Both the position numbers and the translations under genes were made by a program. Below, piece after piece: positions 1 through 8,132 of a DNA stretch of 31,585 nucleotides. Location: assembly GCA_964343195.1 (NCBI GenBank), contig CAYFIR010000077.1, positions 1 through 31,585 of the forward strand, read 5' to 3'. Every line of letters starts with the position of its first letter. Position 1 is the first letter of the stretch. The notes under the pieces are model-generated. The model worked only from the letters and a program-made list of their open reading frames with translations, ran no database searches and was not told the DNA's origin. Source of the stretch: CAYVAP01 sp964343195 (GTDB lineage Bacteria; Bacteroidota; Bacteroidia; J057).

Positions 1-168
1 ACAGAGGTGAAAAAGACAAGTTTTGAGCCGTAAAGGAGAAATCCAAACAGCCTCTAAAGTAACACAACTTCAGCATAAGTAGGAGCCCATAAAGAAGTAT
101 GAAGGAAATGAAGGCATGAAGGGCTCCAACAGCTATTTGCCTCCATATACTCATATACTTTAAACCTC
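1..168. other. Left-edge intergenic region
   Basis: This is non-coding sequence downstream of the MATE gene, which reads towards the left edge. It holds a 7-bp perfect inverted repeat (GGAGCCC at 82-88, GGGCTCC at 121-127), a degenerate ATGAAGG repeat around 97-120 and one copy of a dispersed 49-bp repeat at 109-157. I see no T-tract terminator for the MATE gene and no coding sequence. Confidence 0.6.
109..157 (+). repeat. Dispersed 49-bp hairpin repeat, copy 1
   Basis: Read on the plus strand, this stretch matches the minus strand of 29293-29341 at 40 of 49 positions without gaps (aligned by hand). Both copies have a GGCATGAAGG block, a variable middle, and then a TTTGCCTCCATAT block. The ends are near-complementary (GAAGGCA and TGCCTCC here), so each copy could fold as a stem with a loop of about 21 nt. 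Both copies are intergenic. The family is unknown to me, and it could be a REP- or MITE-like element. Confidence 0.65.
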
Positions 169-1617
169 TCAGGCTTCGCCCTGCACTTTTAGCTCCAGGA
201 CTTTTGCCTCCTCCGCCTGTTTTTCCTCCCGGACATTGCCGATCACTTTCTTGACGAAGAAATAGGACGCTGAGCCTCCCACAAAGTAGGCGATGCCAAT
301 GGCACTGAAAACGCCGATCAGGCCGAACAGATAGGAACCCAGATAGGCAAGTGGCAGGTAAACCCCAAACATCATGCTGATGGTGATCCCCGAGGCGACC
401 AGTGGCCGATTGAGGACGTTGAGAATGGTGTTGTCCAGGGCATAGATGCAGCGGAAGGCATACCCAAATGGGACAACGGTCAGATATACGATGATCGCGT
501 CGATGACTTCCGGACTTTCGGTGAAGAGAGCTGCGATATAGGATTTGGTGGACCAAATCACCACCAGCATCAGGAGCCCCCACAACAGCCCAAATCGCTG
601 ACTGCTGCTAACGCCGGTCCAGAGTCGATCAAACTTTTTGGCGCCCAGATTTTGACCTACGAAGGGTCCCAGAACAGTAGAAAGCGCCACGACGACCATG
701 ATGGCAAACAGGTCGATCCTGGCTGCAACGCCCAGGGCTGCAACGGCATTTTCTCCGTAGGTAGAGACCAGATTGGTGATGAGGGCAGTGGTAAGGGGCA
801 CCACCAAATTCGTAGCGGCAGCTGGCAGGCCCACGTAGAGGATGCTCTGCCAGGATTTGAGGGCCTTAGCCAATTGAGGTACTTCGCGGGTCAGCATCTG
901 ATTGCGTTTCAGTACCCATAGTCCTAACACCAGTGAGAACCCTCGTGCGATGACCGTCGCCAATGCTGCGCCCATCATCCCCAAAGCAGGCACTGGCCCG
1001 AGGCCAAAAATGAAAATGGGATCCAGGATGATGTTTAACACCACCATCGAGGTCATGATAGCTGCCGGAGTTCGGGTGTCCCCATTGGCGCGGATGGCAC
1101 TATTGCCCACGAACGGAACGATCACAAAAGTCACCCCGATGTACCAGGTGTACATGTATTCCTTGACCAGGGTCAGGGTCATACCTTCTGCTCCCAACAG
1201 ACGAAACAATGGATCCATGGTCAGCAGCCCCAGTACTACAAAAGTCAGCGCAAATGTAACGGCCAGTACCAGGCTGTCCACCGTCAGGCGGCGGACCTTA
1301 TCATTGTCGTCTTCTCCTATGGCTTTGGAGATCACAGCCGAAGCTCCCATACTCAATCCCATCCCGATAGCGCCAAGGATCATGACGACTGGAAGGGTAA
1401 ATCCCAGAGCGGCCAGGGCCATTTTGCTTTGCTCGTCAGGGCTGATGCTTCCACTGCCAATCAGGTCAACTGGTCCCCAAACACCTATTTTTCCCACAAA
1501 AAAGGTGTCCACCAGATTGAAGGCCACCATGCTGAATAGCCCAAGGATCATGGGAAGGGTCAGCTTTGCAAGTTGCGCGTTGATAGGCCCCTCGGTGAGT
1601 TTTGTTTTGCGTCGCAT
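169..1617 (-). CDS. MATE family multidrug/cation antiporter
   Basis: This is a 482-residue inner-membrane protein of normal MATE length (450-500). The family exports drugs or metabolites in exchange for Na+ or H+. The sequence shows about 12 hydrophobic segments in two homologous halves, roughly residues 15-200 and 250-440. The first half opens with a typical N-terminal MatE pattern (LAKLTLPMILGLFSMVAFNL, then VDTFFVG). The C-terminus is a charged cytoplasmic tail rich in E and K. The ATG at 1615-1617 fits the domain start, since little sequence precedes the first helix. A possible promoter lies 44-75 bp upstream. It is separated by 267 bp from the VWA gene on the same strand and looks like its own unit. 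The substrate cannot be predicted. The family call is secure. Confidence 0.93.
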   Translation of the reverse strand: MRRKTKLTEGPINAQLAKLTLPMILGLFSMVAFNLVDTFFVGKIGVWGPVDLIGSGSISPDEQSKMALAALGFTLPVVMILGAIGMGLSMGASAVISKAIGEDDNDKVRRLTVDSLVLAVTFALTFVVLGLLTMDPLFRLLGAEGMTLTLVKEYMYTWYIGVTFVIVPFVGNSAIRANGDTRTPAAIMTSMVVLNIILDPIFIFGLGPVPALGMMGAALATVIARGFSLVLGLWVLKRNQMLTREVPQLAKALKSWQSILYVGLPAAATNLVVPLTTALITNLVSTYGENAVAALGVAARIDLFAIMVVVALSTVLGPFVGQNLGAKKFDRLWTGVSSSQRFGLLWGLLMLVVIWSTKSYIAALFTESPEVIDAIIVYLTVVPFGYAFRCIYALDNTILNVLNRPLVASGITISMMFGVYLPLAYLGSYLFGLIGVFSAIGIAYFVGGSASYFFVKKVIGNVREEKQAEEAKVLELKVQGEA

Positions 1618-1660
1618 AACGTGAGATCGGAGTCAGCCGCGAATGGGGTTGAAGTTATAG

Positions 1661-1691
1661 CAAATCCATTACTGGGCTGATGACGGGCAAA
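1661..1691 (-). promoter_or_regulatory. Putative Bacteroidota promoter for the MATE gene
   Basis: On the minus strand, TTTG (1688-1691) is followed after exactly 19 nt by TGGATTTG (1661-1668). That is one mismatch from the TAnnTTTG -7 element of Bacteroidota sigma-A promoters, at a normal spacing. It would give a leader of about 35-40 nt before the MATE ATG. It was found by eye and is unproven. Confidence 0.35.
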
Positions 1692-1764
1692 TTACTTCTA
1701 ATAATTCCTCAGAAGAAACTTTGTCCAGCCCTTATTTAACGTCCAAACATTGATTTGGTTGAAA

Positions 1765-1835
1765 GGGATAAGGTGTATAAGGCTGATACGGATAACTACC
1801 CTGCCCATATATACCATATTTCCCTTATATACCCA
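1765..1835. repeat. Degenerate 9-nt-period tract
   Basis: The plus strand holds one GGTGTATAA unit at 1772-1780, identical to the unit of the array at the right edge. The minus strand of about 1801-1834 reads as GGGTATATA / AGGGAAATA / TGGTATATA, three degenerate units with a 9-nt period. The tract lies between the VWA and MATE genes, and no gene covers it convincingly. Confidence 0.45.
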
Positions 1836-1846
1836 CAACCTGTTCC

Positions 1847-1859
1847 GCATACCGTATGC
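1847..1859. promoter_or_regulatory. 13-bp palindrome GCATAC-C-GTATGC
   Basis: This is a perfect 6-bp inverted repeat around one central base, 26 bp downstream of the VWA stop codon. The loop is too short for a good RNA hairpin, so a dimeric protein-binding site is possible. It could also be chance. No regulator is assigned. Confidence 0.25.
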
Positions 1860-1884
1860 TGCTTTCCCCCTCCACCTTCCTTCC

Positions 1885-2877
1885 CTATTGCTCCAGAGGA
1901 TTGTAAATAAAGGTCAGCATCAGCAGAAATGACAGCCCCAATAGCAGAATGGCAACTTTGACGAAAACCGGGTATCGATCCTGGACAATCCGGTACGATA
2001 GATCCTGTACCTGCCCGCGTTCCAGTTGAGAGACTTCTTCAAAAATGGCCTTCAGGCGGGCCGGCTCGGTAGCGCGAAAATAGCGCCCTCCACTGATCGT
2101 CGCGATGCTATTCAGGGTGCCTTCGTCCAGATCGATCTGGGTCGGATTTCCTGCTTCATCCAGTTCATACAGTTCGCGACCGATGCCGATACAGTAAATG
2201 CGAATGCCGCGAGAAGCCGCAAGCCTTGCAGCGGAGATGGGGTCAATGGCTCCCCGATTATTGGCTCCATCGGTCAGCAGGATGATGACCTGTGATGGAT
2301 TGGAGCCTTCTTCCAGGCGGTTAATGGCTGTACCGATGGCAGAACCAATGGCTGTGCCCTGCGGGAGAATTAGCCCAAAGTCCACCCCTTCTATCATTCT
2401 CACCAAAAAAGCATGATCAAGTGTCAGGGGGGCATAGCTCAGGGCATCGGCAGCAAACAGTACCAGACCGATCTGATCACTGGTGCGTCCATCGATGAAT
2501 TCCTGGGCATTATACTTCGCTACTTCCAGACGATTAGGCACAAAGTCATCTTCTTCCATGCTGCCGCTGACATCCAGCGCCAGGATGATATCGATCCCCT
2601 CGGCCTGCCGCTGGACAACTTCATCAGCTGACTGTGGCCGCGCAATCGCTATGATCAACAGCGCCAAAGCCGCCAGTTGCAACAGACGGGGGAGGTGACG
2701 TAAAGCAGAAAGGTCAAAAGAAGGTCGCTTCAGCTTGACGGGGTCATAGCTGAGCCGGATAATCAACCGCTGACGACGGTAAAAGCGGTGATACCAAAAC
2801 AGGTACACCGGGAGCAATAAGAGCAAGATAAGTGCCTCGGGATTAGCGAACAGGTCGATGCCTAACCAGGACTTCAA
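1885..2877 (-). CDS. BatA-like VWA-domain membrane protein (TTG start)
   Basis: This 330-residue protein has two N-terminal membrane segments (about 13-30 and 64-80), a periplasmic von Willebrand A domain (about 95-285) and a C-terminal membrane helix (about 305-325). That is the BatA/aerotolerance-operon architecture. The metal-ion-dependent adhesion site is intact: DVSGS at 102-106, the threonine in QGTAIG near 175, and LTDG at 201-204. The frame is open only from a stop at 2899-2901 and contains no ATG before the first membrane segment, so TTG at 2875-2877 is the best start. AAGAGG sits about 9 nt before it. The usual Bat partners (MoxR ATPase, DUF58 protein, BatB) are not next to it. Its role is unknown, and the Bat link to stress tolerance is family knowledge only. 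Confidence 0.85.
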   Translation of the reverse strand: MKSWLGIDLFANPEALILLLLLPVYLFWYHRFYRRQRLIIRLSYDPVKLKRPSFDLSALRHLPRLLQLAALALLIIAIARPQSADEVVQRQAEGIDIILALDVSGSMEEDDFVPNRLEVAKYNAQEFIDGRTSDQIGLVLFAADALSYAPLTLDHAFLVRMIEGVDFGLILPQGTAIGSAIGTAINRLEEGSNPSQVIILLTDGANNRGAIDPISAARLAASRGIRIYCIGIGRELYELDEAGNPTQIDLDEGTLNSIATISGGRYFRATEPARLKAIFEEVSQLERGQVQDLSYRIVQDRYPVFVKVAILLLGLSFLLMLTFIYNPLEQ

Positions 2878-2899
2878 TTGAATAACCCTCTTTTGGAAT

Positions 2900-2907
2900 C
2901 AAAAATA
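2900..2907 (-). promoter_or_regulatory. Exact TAnnTTTG -7 box upstream of the VWA gene
   Basis: The minus strand reads TATTTTTG, a full match to the Bacteroidota -7 element, 23 bp before the TTG start. TTTG sequences lie 16 and 21 nt further upstream, inside the hairpin of the preceding terminator. The box overlaps that terminator's T-tract, so the match may be accidental. Confidence 0.3.
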
Positions 2908-2947
2908 CAAGGTTCCCGCCCAGCAAAGCAAATCGCTCGGGCGGGAA
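2907..2947 (-). terminator. Rho-independent terminator of the M28 peptidase gene
   Basis: A perfect 9-bp stem (2913-2921 with 2939-2947, TTCCCGCCC/GGGCGGGAA) is extended by AGC/GCT pairing. On the minus strand it is followed by a T-rich run. It starts 24 bp after the M28 stop codon and separates that gene from the VWA gene. Confidence 0.8.
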
Positions 2948-2970
2948 TATTACGTGTTCACGAACAGATT

Positions 2971-4545
2971 TTAGTCTTCGGTGATTACATCAGCCTTGGG
3001 CGGATGGCTCTGATTGGCCACTTCCCATGCCGTAACGAACACCAAACGGGCAATTTTAGCTACTTTTTCCAGCCGAATCTTATCTGCGTCATCGGTTGGT
3101 TTGTGATAGTCAGCATGCGTTCCGTTGAAGTAAAAAATAACCGGAATCCCATTTTCCGCAAAGTTGTAATGGTCGCTGCGGTAGTAATATCGGTTGGGAT
3201 CGTTCTCGTCGTTGTAAGTATAGTCAAGAGTCAACCCGGTGTAACGCTCATTCATGGTTTCACTCCAGCGGTGTAAATCTGTACTAATCCGGTCAGAACC
3301 GATCAGGTACACATAACGGGTAGAATCTTCTCGCTCAGAGTACTTGGGATCAATCCTCCCCACCATGTCAACGTTTAGATTGGCTACAGTTTGCTCCAGC
3401 GGATAGAGGGGATGCTCAGTGTAAAAATTGGAACCCAGCAGGCCTTTTTCCTCTCCGGATACGGTCATGAACAAAATACTGCGTCTTGGCTGAAAGCCAG
3501 CGCGAGCCGCCCGGGCAAAAGCTTCGGCCACCAGCAGGACAGTGGTCGTACCTGACGCATCATCATCAGCACCATTGTGGATTTCTCCTGCGCTGTTGAC
3601 ACCGACGTGGTCATAGTGGCCCGTTACCACGAGCACCTCATCGGGGTCGGTACTACCCGGCAGGAATGCCAGCACGTTGGACGCTTCCTTGCTGGAAAAG
3701 TTCATTTCGGAAGTTGCAACCAGGCGAATGCGGTCCGTTTTGACACGAGGAAGGTCCGGAGACTGATCCAGTTTCCCACGCACTTTTTCGATTGAGGTCT
3801 TTCCGGCTTTCAGCATGGCCTCTCCCATAGCTTCTGATGCATAGATCAGCGGAGTGCCAGGAGTAGGCTCCGCCCCAATCTCCGTGCTATTGCTGCGGGA
3901 ATAACGCTTCAGAACCCGAAAAACAGAATCCGGCACGACCATGATCACCCCGGTTGCTCCATGCTCAGCCAGAGCAAGTCCACGGGTTTTCCAGGCACGA
4001 ATCTGCCCAAAGAGAGACATGTTGGGGTCTCCTCCTTCGGGTTGTCCGGCAACCATCAGGGCTACTTTGCCCTCTAGGTCGACCTCGGCGAGGTTGTTGT
4101 AGCCATCGCGCTCGATACCGTAGCCTACAAATGCCAGATCGGGTTCACCACTTGGCAACAGTCCCCCATTGCCACTCACATAATCGGTTTTGTAGGCAAA
4201 TTCGTCGTTGCGGACCTTCATCTCTCCCTCAACAATTTCCGTGGAGTTTAGGTAGAAGGGCTGGTAGTAATCACCGGTTACAGGATTTCCTGCAGCAAGG
4301 CCCATGCGCATGAACTGGCTGCGAATGTACACTCCGGCCAGATGCTGTCCTCTTTCGCCAGTTTCACGCCCCTCCAGCAGGTCATCGGCCAGGAAGTAAA
4401 TATGTCCCTTCACCTGATCTGCGGTGATGGTATTCATGTATTTTTCACGAGGATCCTCTGGCATGCCCTGTCCAGACACCGAGCCAGCGCCCAGCAGAGT
4501 TACGAGCGTAACCCCTGCCCACGTGATCATTTGTTTCAGTTTCAT
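2971..4545 (-). CDS. Secreted M28 family zinc metallopeptidase with PA-type insert
   Basis: This 524-residue protein is probably an exported aminopeptidase. The ATG at 4543-4545 is chosen because it starts a clear signal peptide (MKLKQMITWAGVTLVTLLGA, cleavage near SVSGQ). A GTG 42 nt further upstream would put charged residues before it. Residues about 140-260 resemble a protease-associated insert (LAFVGYGIERDGYNNL; LEGKVALMV). The catalytic domain follows at about 285-515. It has the co-catalytic di-zinc set: H310 in VTGHYDHVG, D327 in NGADDDASG, E365/E366 in SGEEKG, D393 in NVDMVGR and H459 in YRSDHYNF, with a further H481 in DYHKPTDD. All five M28 ligands or general-base residues appear present. 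There is no T9SS tail or lipobox, so a periplasmic location is likely. Its natural substrate is unknown. Confidence 0.92.
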   Translation of the reverse strand: MKLKQMITWAGVTLVTLLGAGSVSGQGMPEDPREKYMNTITADQVKGHIYFLADDLLEGRETGERGQHLAGVYIRSQFMRMGLAAGNPVTGDYYQPFYLNSTEIVEGEMKVRNDEFAYKTDYVSGNGGLLPSGEPDLAFVGYGIERDGYNNLAEVDLEGKVALMVAGQPEGGDPNMSLFGQIRAWKTRGLALAEHGATGVIMVVPDSVFRVLKRYSRSNSTEIGAEPTPGTPLIYASEAMGEAMLKAGKTSIEKVRGKLDQSPDLPRVKTDRIRLVATSEMNFSSKEASNVLAFLPGSTDPDEVLVVTGHYDHVGVNSAGEIHNGADDDASGTTTVLLVAEAFARAARAGFQPRRSILFMTVSGEEKGLLGSNFYTEHPLYPLEQTVANLNVDMVGRIDPKYSEREDSTRYVYLIGSDRISTDLHRWSETMNERYTGLTLDYTYNDENDPNRYYYRSDHYNFAENGIPVIFYFNGTHADYHKPTDDADKIRLEKVAKIARLVFVTAWEVANQSHPPKADVITED

Positions 4546-4690
4546 AGGTCGATCGATACTAGTTAAACGTTGAGTTTTCCATCCCACTGAAGAAGAGAAA
4601 ACAGGACTTCATTCCAGAAAGTAAAATTATGTGCAGCTATTGACAAGCAGGCTATGCAGGTTATGGGTTTCGGTCTGCCAACTAGACTTT

Positions 4691-6547
4691 TTATTCCGCT
4701 TCCCGAGGCATGATGCCCATTTGTTGCATGAGAAATGTCGCATTCAGGTTCTGGGAAATTCCGTCCCGAAGCAGGTAGTCAAAGGTCAATTGCTCATCGG
4801 TGATGTCCACTTCAAACCGCTTGTTCCGAACAAAATCAGGGTATTCATCCGCCAGGGTTCCCAGCGACAGGTCATGGGTAGCCACCAGACCGACACCCCT
4901 CAGCCGTATAAGTTGCTCAATGAATCGGCGGGATCCGGTTTGCTTGTCGCGGGAATTGGTGCCGCGCAGCATTTCGTCCACAATCACAAACGATGGGCCT
5001 ACCACCTGCAACTGATCGATGATCCGCTTGAGTTGCTTGAGTTCTGCGTAAAAATAAGACTCATGGTCGGCCAGTGAATCCGCAGCTCTGACACTGGAAA
5101 TCAGCGGAATGGGAGCCATTTTCAGGCTGCGGGCACATACCGGGGCTCCGGCCATGGCCATCACGAGGCTGGTCCCCACCGAGCGAAGGAAGGTACTCTT
5201 TCCGGCCATATTGGCACCGGTCACTACCAGGAATTCACCGGGTTTTCCCAGCGAAACATCATTGTCTACCCGCTCCGCAGGATCGAGCAACAAGTGCCCC
5301 AGTCCCTCGGCGTGGTAAAAAAACTCTCCTTCAGCAAGCTCAGGCCAGCTCAGGTCGGGACGATTAAAGGTCAGGCGCCCCAGGCTTAGCAGGGCATCTA
5401 CCTCCGCAATAACCTCAAACCATTGGGCCACCTCCTGACGATATGCTTCCCGCCATTTTTCAAATTTTATCAGGTAACGCAGGTCCCAGGTCAGGGTACC
5501 ATTGAGCAACACCCCGGCGATCATATTGAGACGTTGATCCCAGCGATACACCATTTCACCCAGACTAGAGATGACCACAGAAGCAGGCTTGCCTCCGGTT
5601 TGTAGTTTTTGCCGCAGACTTCTCAGGTGTTTACTCTCCCACTGTTCCTGTTCCAACTGCTCGAGCAGACTGGCATAGGTGGCGAGAAGCCGTGACTTGC
5701 GGCTTACCTGTTGGTGCTGCTGATTGCTTGCCTTGAGATTCTGCCCTGCGATTCCCAGTTGAGCCAGAAACACCGCCAGGGGAACCCATCCGCTCAGGTG
5801 CCACCCTCCAAAAACAGGCCGCAGGGCTTCCAGATCAGGCACCAGCCACAGGATCAGGGTCAGCCCGAGCAGGATCGGCAGCCCGACACTCAGCCATGTC
5901 CAAACAGGCTGTTTGCCAAACTGAGCCGGGGTCTCCAGCCAGTCCATCAGGCTTTGGATTTCTTCACGCTGTGCGCGATGTCCACGCATTAAAGCCTGAA
6001 AATTCAGGCTCCACTCTGGCTTCCCCCCGAGTTCCCGGGCTGCCCGCTGTCGCTTCTGGATGGTTTCAACATCCTGGGTCGGGTCGGTAAACCAGCTTAC
6101 CAGTCGGTCTTTGCCCGAGTCACTTCCAGTACGGTTGAGGTATTGAAAAAGAGACCTTGGCCCAAATAAATCCAGGTCATAACTGAAGGTATGCCGTGGA
6201 TTGATTTCTTCCTTTCCAGAATCAAAGTCGCCATAATCCCAGTTTTGAGCGGCTATTTCTTCGTTGAGGATTCGGCGTAGCCGTCGCTCATGATCCCGCT
6301 TATCGGCTACTTCGCTGTGAACTTTTAGCAGATACATGAAGCCCAGCAGGACCACTACACCTGCCAGCATACCCAGCCAGAATCCAAGGGTAAACAGGCC
6401 ATAGGTCGCACCTGCCCCAGCCAGGAACCAGATCAGACGGGCATTGGAAATAACCCGGTAACGGCGCTGAACGGCTGCCAATCGGGATTCTGTTTCAGAA
6501 AGATGGGTTTGATAATATGCCAGGGAATGCGACTTGGTAACTTGCAT
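4691..6547 (-). CDS. Membrane-anchored MutS-like ATPase
   Basis: This 618-residue protein has a complete MutS-type ABC ATPase at the C-terminus: Walker A GANMAGKST (444-452), signature region around DSLADHESYFYAELK (490-504), Walker B FVIVDEMLRGT (520-530) and the ATHD histidine (557-559). Residues about 121-153 (FSYDLDLFGPRSLFQYLNRT) match the start of the MutS core domain. The mismatch-recognition and connector domains are absent. Two hydrophobic helices lie at about 37-56 and 58-76. A second pair at about 216-237 and 252-268 falls within the lever/clamp region. It is thus unlikely to be an ordinary mismatch-repair MutS. Databases usually name such Bacteroidota proteins MutS-related, with unknown function. 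The ATG at 6545-6547 is well placed. Its neighbours give no functional clue. Confidence 0.85.
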   Translation of the reverse strand: MQVTKSHSLAYYQTHLSETESRLAAVQRRYRVISNARLIWFLAGAGATYGLFTLGFWLGMLAGVVVLLGFMYLLKVHSEVADKRDHERRLRRILNEEIAAQNWDYGDFDSGKEEINPRHTFSYDLDLFGPRSLFQYLNRTGSDSGKDRLVSWFTDPTQDVETIQKRQRAARELGGKPEWSLNFQALMRGHRAQREEIQSLMDWLETPAQFGKQPVWTWLSVGLPILLGLTLILWLVPDLEALRPVFGGWHLSGWVPLAVFLAQLGIAGQNLKASNQQHQQVSRKSRLLATYASLLEQLEQEQWESKHLRSLRQKLQTGGKPASVVISSLGEMVYRWDQRLNMIAGVLLNGTLTWDLRYLIKFEKWREAYRQEVAQWFEVIAEVDALLSLGRLTFNRPDLSWPELAEGEFFYHAEGLGHLLLDPAERVDNDVSLGKPGEFLVVTGANMAGKSTFLRSVGTSLVMAMAGAPVCARSLKMAPIPLISSVRAADSLADHESYFYAELKQLKRIIDQLQVVGPSFVIVDEMLRGTNSRDKQTGSRRFIEQLIRLRGVGLVATHDLSLGTLADEYPDFVRNKRFEVDITDEQLTFDYLLRDGISQNLNATFLMQQMGIMPREAE

Positions 6548-6631
6548 AAAAGCGGATCGTCAAAATGCGCCTCCAATATACGGATAGCTGGCAAAGTGAG
6601 ATCTGCGAAAAAGACAGGGAAGTCCTTTTGA

Positions 6632-7153
6632 TCAATATTTGAAGTGGTAATGGACTTCTACAAGGCCATTGTCATACATGCCCTGACGGATCACCTCCAT
6701 GTTAACGGATGGCGAGGGGGAAGGAATTAATGGCAGTCCTTCGCCCAGAATGACAGGATGGATAAAGATCCGGAGTTCGTCGATCAACTGGTCCTGAAGG
6801 CAAGTCTGGATAAGGCCGCCCCCACCGATAAGCCAAATGTCCCCACCGTCCTGGGCCTTGAGGTCGCGAATGAATCCTACGGCATCTTTGTTGACAAACG
6901 TGACATGCTCATCCTCTCCCTGGCGCTGATGGGTAAATACGTAGTTATGCTTCTCAGGGTAGGGAAAAGGCCCCATGGTCCTGACCTGCTCATAGGTTTT
7001 ACGCCCCATCAACGTAGTATCAATCGAAGCATAAAATTCTCGGTAGCCGTAATCTGCGTCGGTGAAGAGCCAGTCAATGGAACCGTCGGCACGCGCGATA
7101 TAGCCATCGAGGCTCGTCGCGATAAAAAGGATAATTTTGCGCTTGGAGGTCAT
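6632..7153 (-). CDS. Dihydrofolate reductase/RibD C-terminal family protein
   Basis: This 173-residue single-domain protein has the RibD C-terminal/DHFR-like fold. Supporting motifs are the N-terminal strand and loop IILFIATSLDGYIARADGS, TTLMGRKTYEQV (NADPH-binding helix region), the glycine-rich IWLIGGGGLIQTCL and the late IFIHPVILGEGLPL. The family includes YyaP/YwjB-like reductases of unknown substrate that bind NADPH, and there is no deaminase domain. I use the ATG at 7151-7153. A TTG two codons upstream is possible but less likely. The gene lies 84 bp before the MutS-like gene on the same strand, which may allow cotranscription, though the functions have no obvious link. Its true substrate cannot be read from the sequence. 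Confidence 0.85.
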   Translation of the reverse strand: MTSKRKIILFIATSLDGYIARADGSIDWLFTDADYGYREFYASIDTTLMGRKTYEQVRTMGPFPYPEKHNYVFTHQRQGEDEHVTFVNKDAVGFIRDLKAQDGGDIWLIGGGGLIQTCLQDQLIDELRIFIHPVILGEGLPLIPSPSPSVNMEVIRQGMYDNGLVEVHYHFKY

Positions 7154-7322
7154 AACCAACCAGGAGGTGATAAGGGTATTGCAGTAAAGAAGGAAGGCAT
7201 AGGCCCCTGGAAGATAATCATTTCGCTACGCTGAAGCCAGATCAGGTGCAATTTGGCATGATTCATCCCGCGGGGGACCGCACACAGCAAAACAAAAACT
7301 GAGCCGAACTTCAAACCAGGCT

Positions 7323-7997
7323 TTAATCCCCCAAAAACTTATACCCAACGCCCTTGATGGTCTGGATATAATCGTTTCCTATTTTCTCACGCAGTTTTCG
7401 TACATGGACGTCCACAGTCCGGTCCACTACGTAGACGTCTCCCCAGACATTTTCGAGCAGTTTCTCCCGGCTAAAGACTTTTCCTTTACGGGAAGCCAGG
7501 AAGAATAGCAGTTCGAACTCTTTACGGGGTAGCGTCAGGTGCTTACCAGCTTTCTTGACTACGTGCTCATCCCGAATGATTTCAAGGTCATGGACCTTCA
7601 GGACCTTGGCCTTGCCGATGCTCGTATCGCGGCGCATCACTGCCTTTATCCGACTCAGGAGCACACGGGGCTTGATGGGCTTGGAAATGTAATCATCGCC
7701 ACCGACATCAAACCCAGCCAACTCGGAGTACTCTTCAGATCTCGCGGTGAGAAACATCACATACACACTCTCCAGCTCTGGCAACTTCCGTATCCGCCTG
7801 CAGGCCTCTATCCCATCCATCTGGGGCATCATGATGTCCAGCAATATCAGGTCAGGCTTGACTTCCTCTGCCTTTGCTATCGCTTCCTCGCCATCCATGG
7901 CCTTGAATACCTGGTAGCCGTCCTGCTCAAGGTTATACTCCAGCAACTCCAGAATATCCTCTTCGTCGTCAACAATTAATACTTTTCGCTTCACCAT
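7323..7997 (-). CDS. PhoB/OmpR-type response regulator
   Basis: This 224-residue two-component response regulator is a cytoplasmic DNA-binding protein. The receiver domain (about 4-120) has the acidic pair D10/D11, phospho-acceptor D54 in LILLDIMMPQMDG, the T/S switch in FLTARSEE and the conserved lysine in DYISKPIKP. The winged-helix output domain (about 128-222) ends with the typical VHVRKLREKIGNDYIQTIKGVGYKF. The start is the ATG at 7995-7997, directly before VKRKVLIVDDEE. A TTG 90 nt upstream would add an unrelated tail. CGGAG lies 9-13 nt before the ATG. No sensor kinase gene adjoins it in this window, so the partner is encoded elsewhere. The leader may be long and contains a terminator-like hairpin. 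Confidence 0.93.
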   Translation of the reverse strand: MVKRKVLIVDDEEDILELLEYNLEQDGYQVFKAMDGEEAIAKAEEVKPDLILLDIMMPQMDGIEACRRIRKLPELESVYVMFLTARSEEYSELAGFDVGGDDYISKPIKPRVLLSRIKAVMRRDTSIGKAKVLKVHDLEIIRDEHVVKKAGKHLTLPRKEFELLFFLASRKGKVFSREKLLENVWGDVYVVDRTVDVHVRKLREKIGNDYIQTIKGVGYKFLGD

Positions 7998-8087
7998 ACT
8001 GTGTTCTCCGTTCCTACCCAACTTACAAGCTTTGTCAGGTGAGGCAGATTCTTTAATGATGTGTACAATATACTCTGCCACTCCCAA

Positions 8088-8116
8088 AGAAAAAACTGCC
8101 TTATCTCCTGACAGTT
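8088..8116 (-). terminator. Terminator-like hairpin in the response-regulator leader
   Basis: In the minus-strand RNA, AACTGTC (8116-8110) can pair with GGCAGTT (8100-8094) with one G-U pair and a 9-nt loop, followed by TTTTCTTT. No minus-strand gene ends here, since the upstream neighbour is divergent. If functional, it would be an attenuator about 90 nt before the response-regulator ATG. The stem is short, so chance is possible. Confidence 0.35.
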
Positions 8117-8132
8117 ATCGTTTTATAGCCAG

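Noticed and set aside
902..1624. A 240-codon open frame on the plus strand opposite the MATE gene
   Set aside because: It is low-complexity and lacks any domain pattern. It is the shadow of a well-supported transporter gene on the other strand.
1750..1932. A 60-codon plus-strand open frame between the VWA and MATE genes
   Set aside because: It translates the 9-nt-period tract and part of the antisense of the VWA gene, and has no independent support.
7162..7171. A perfect AGGAGGTGAT Shine-Dalgarno-like sequence on the plus strand
   Set aside because: No worthwhile plus-strand reading frame follows it: the nearest frame closes after about 18 codons. It is the complement of DNA just upstream of the reductase gene.
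7298..7322. A terminator for the response-regulator gene just after its stop codon
   Set aside because: The T-tract on the minus strand is good, but the only stem available is AGCC/GGCT (4 bp) with a long loop, too weak to call.
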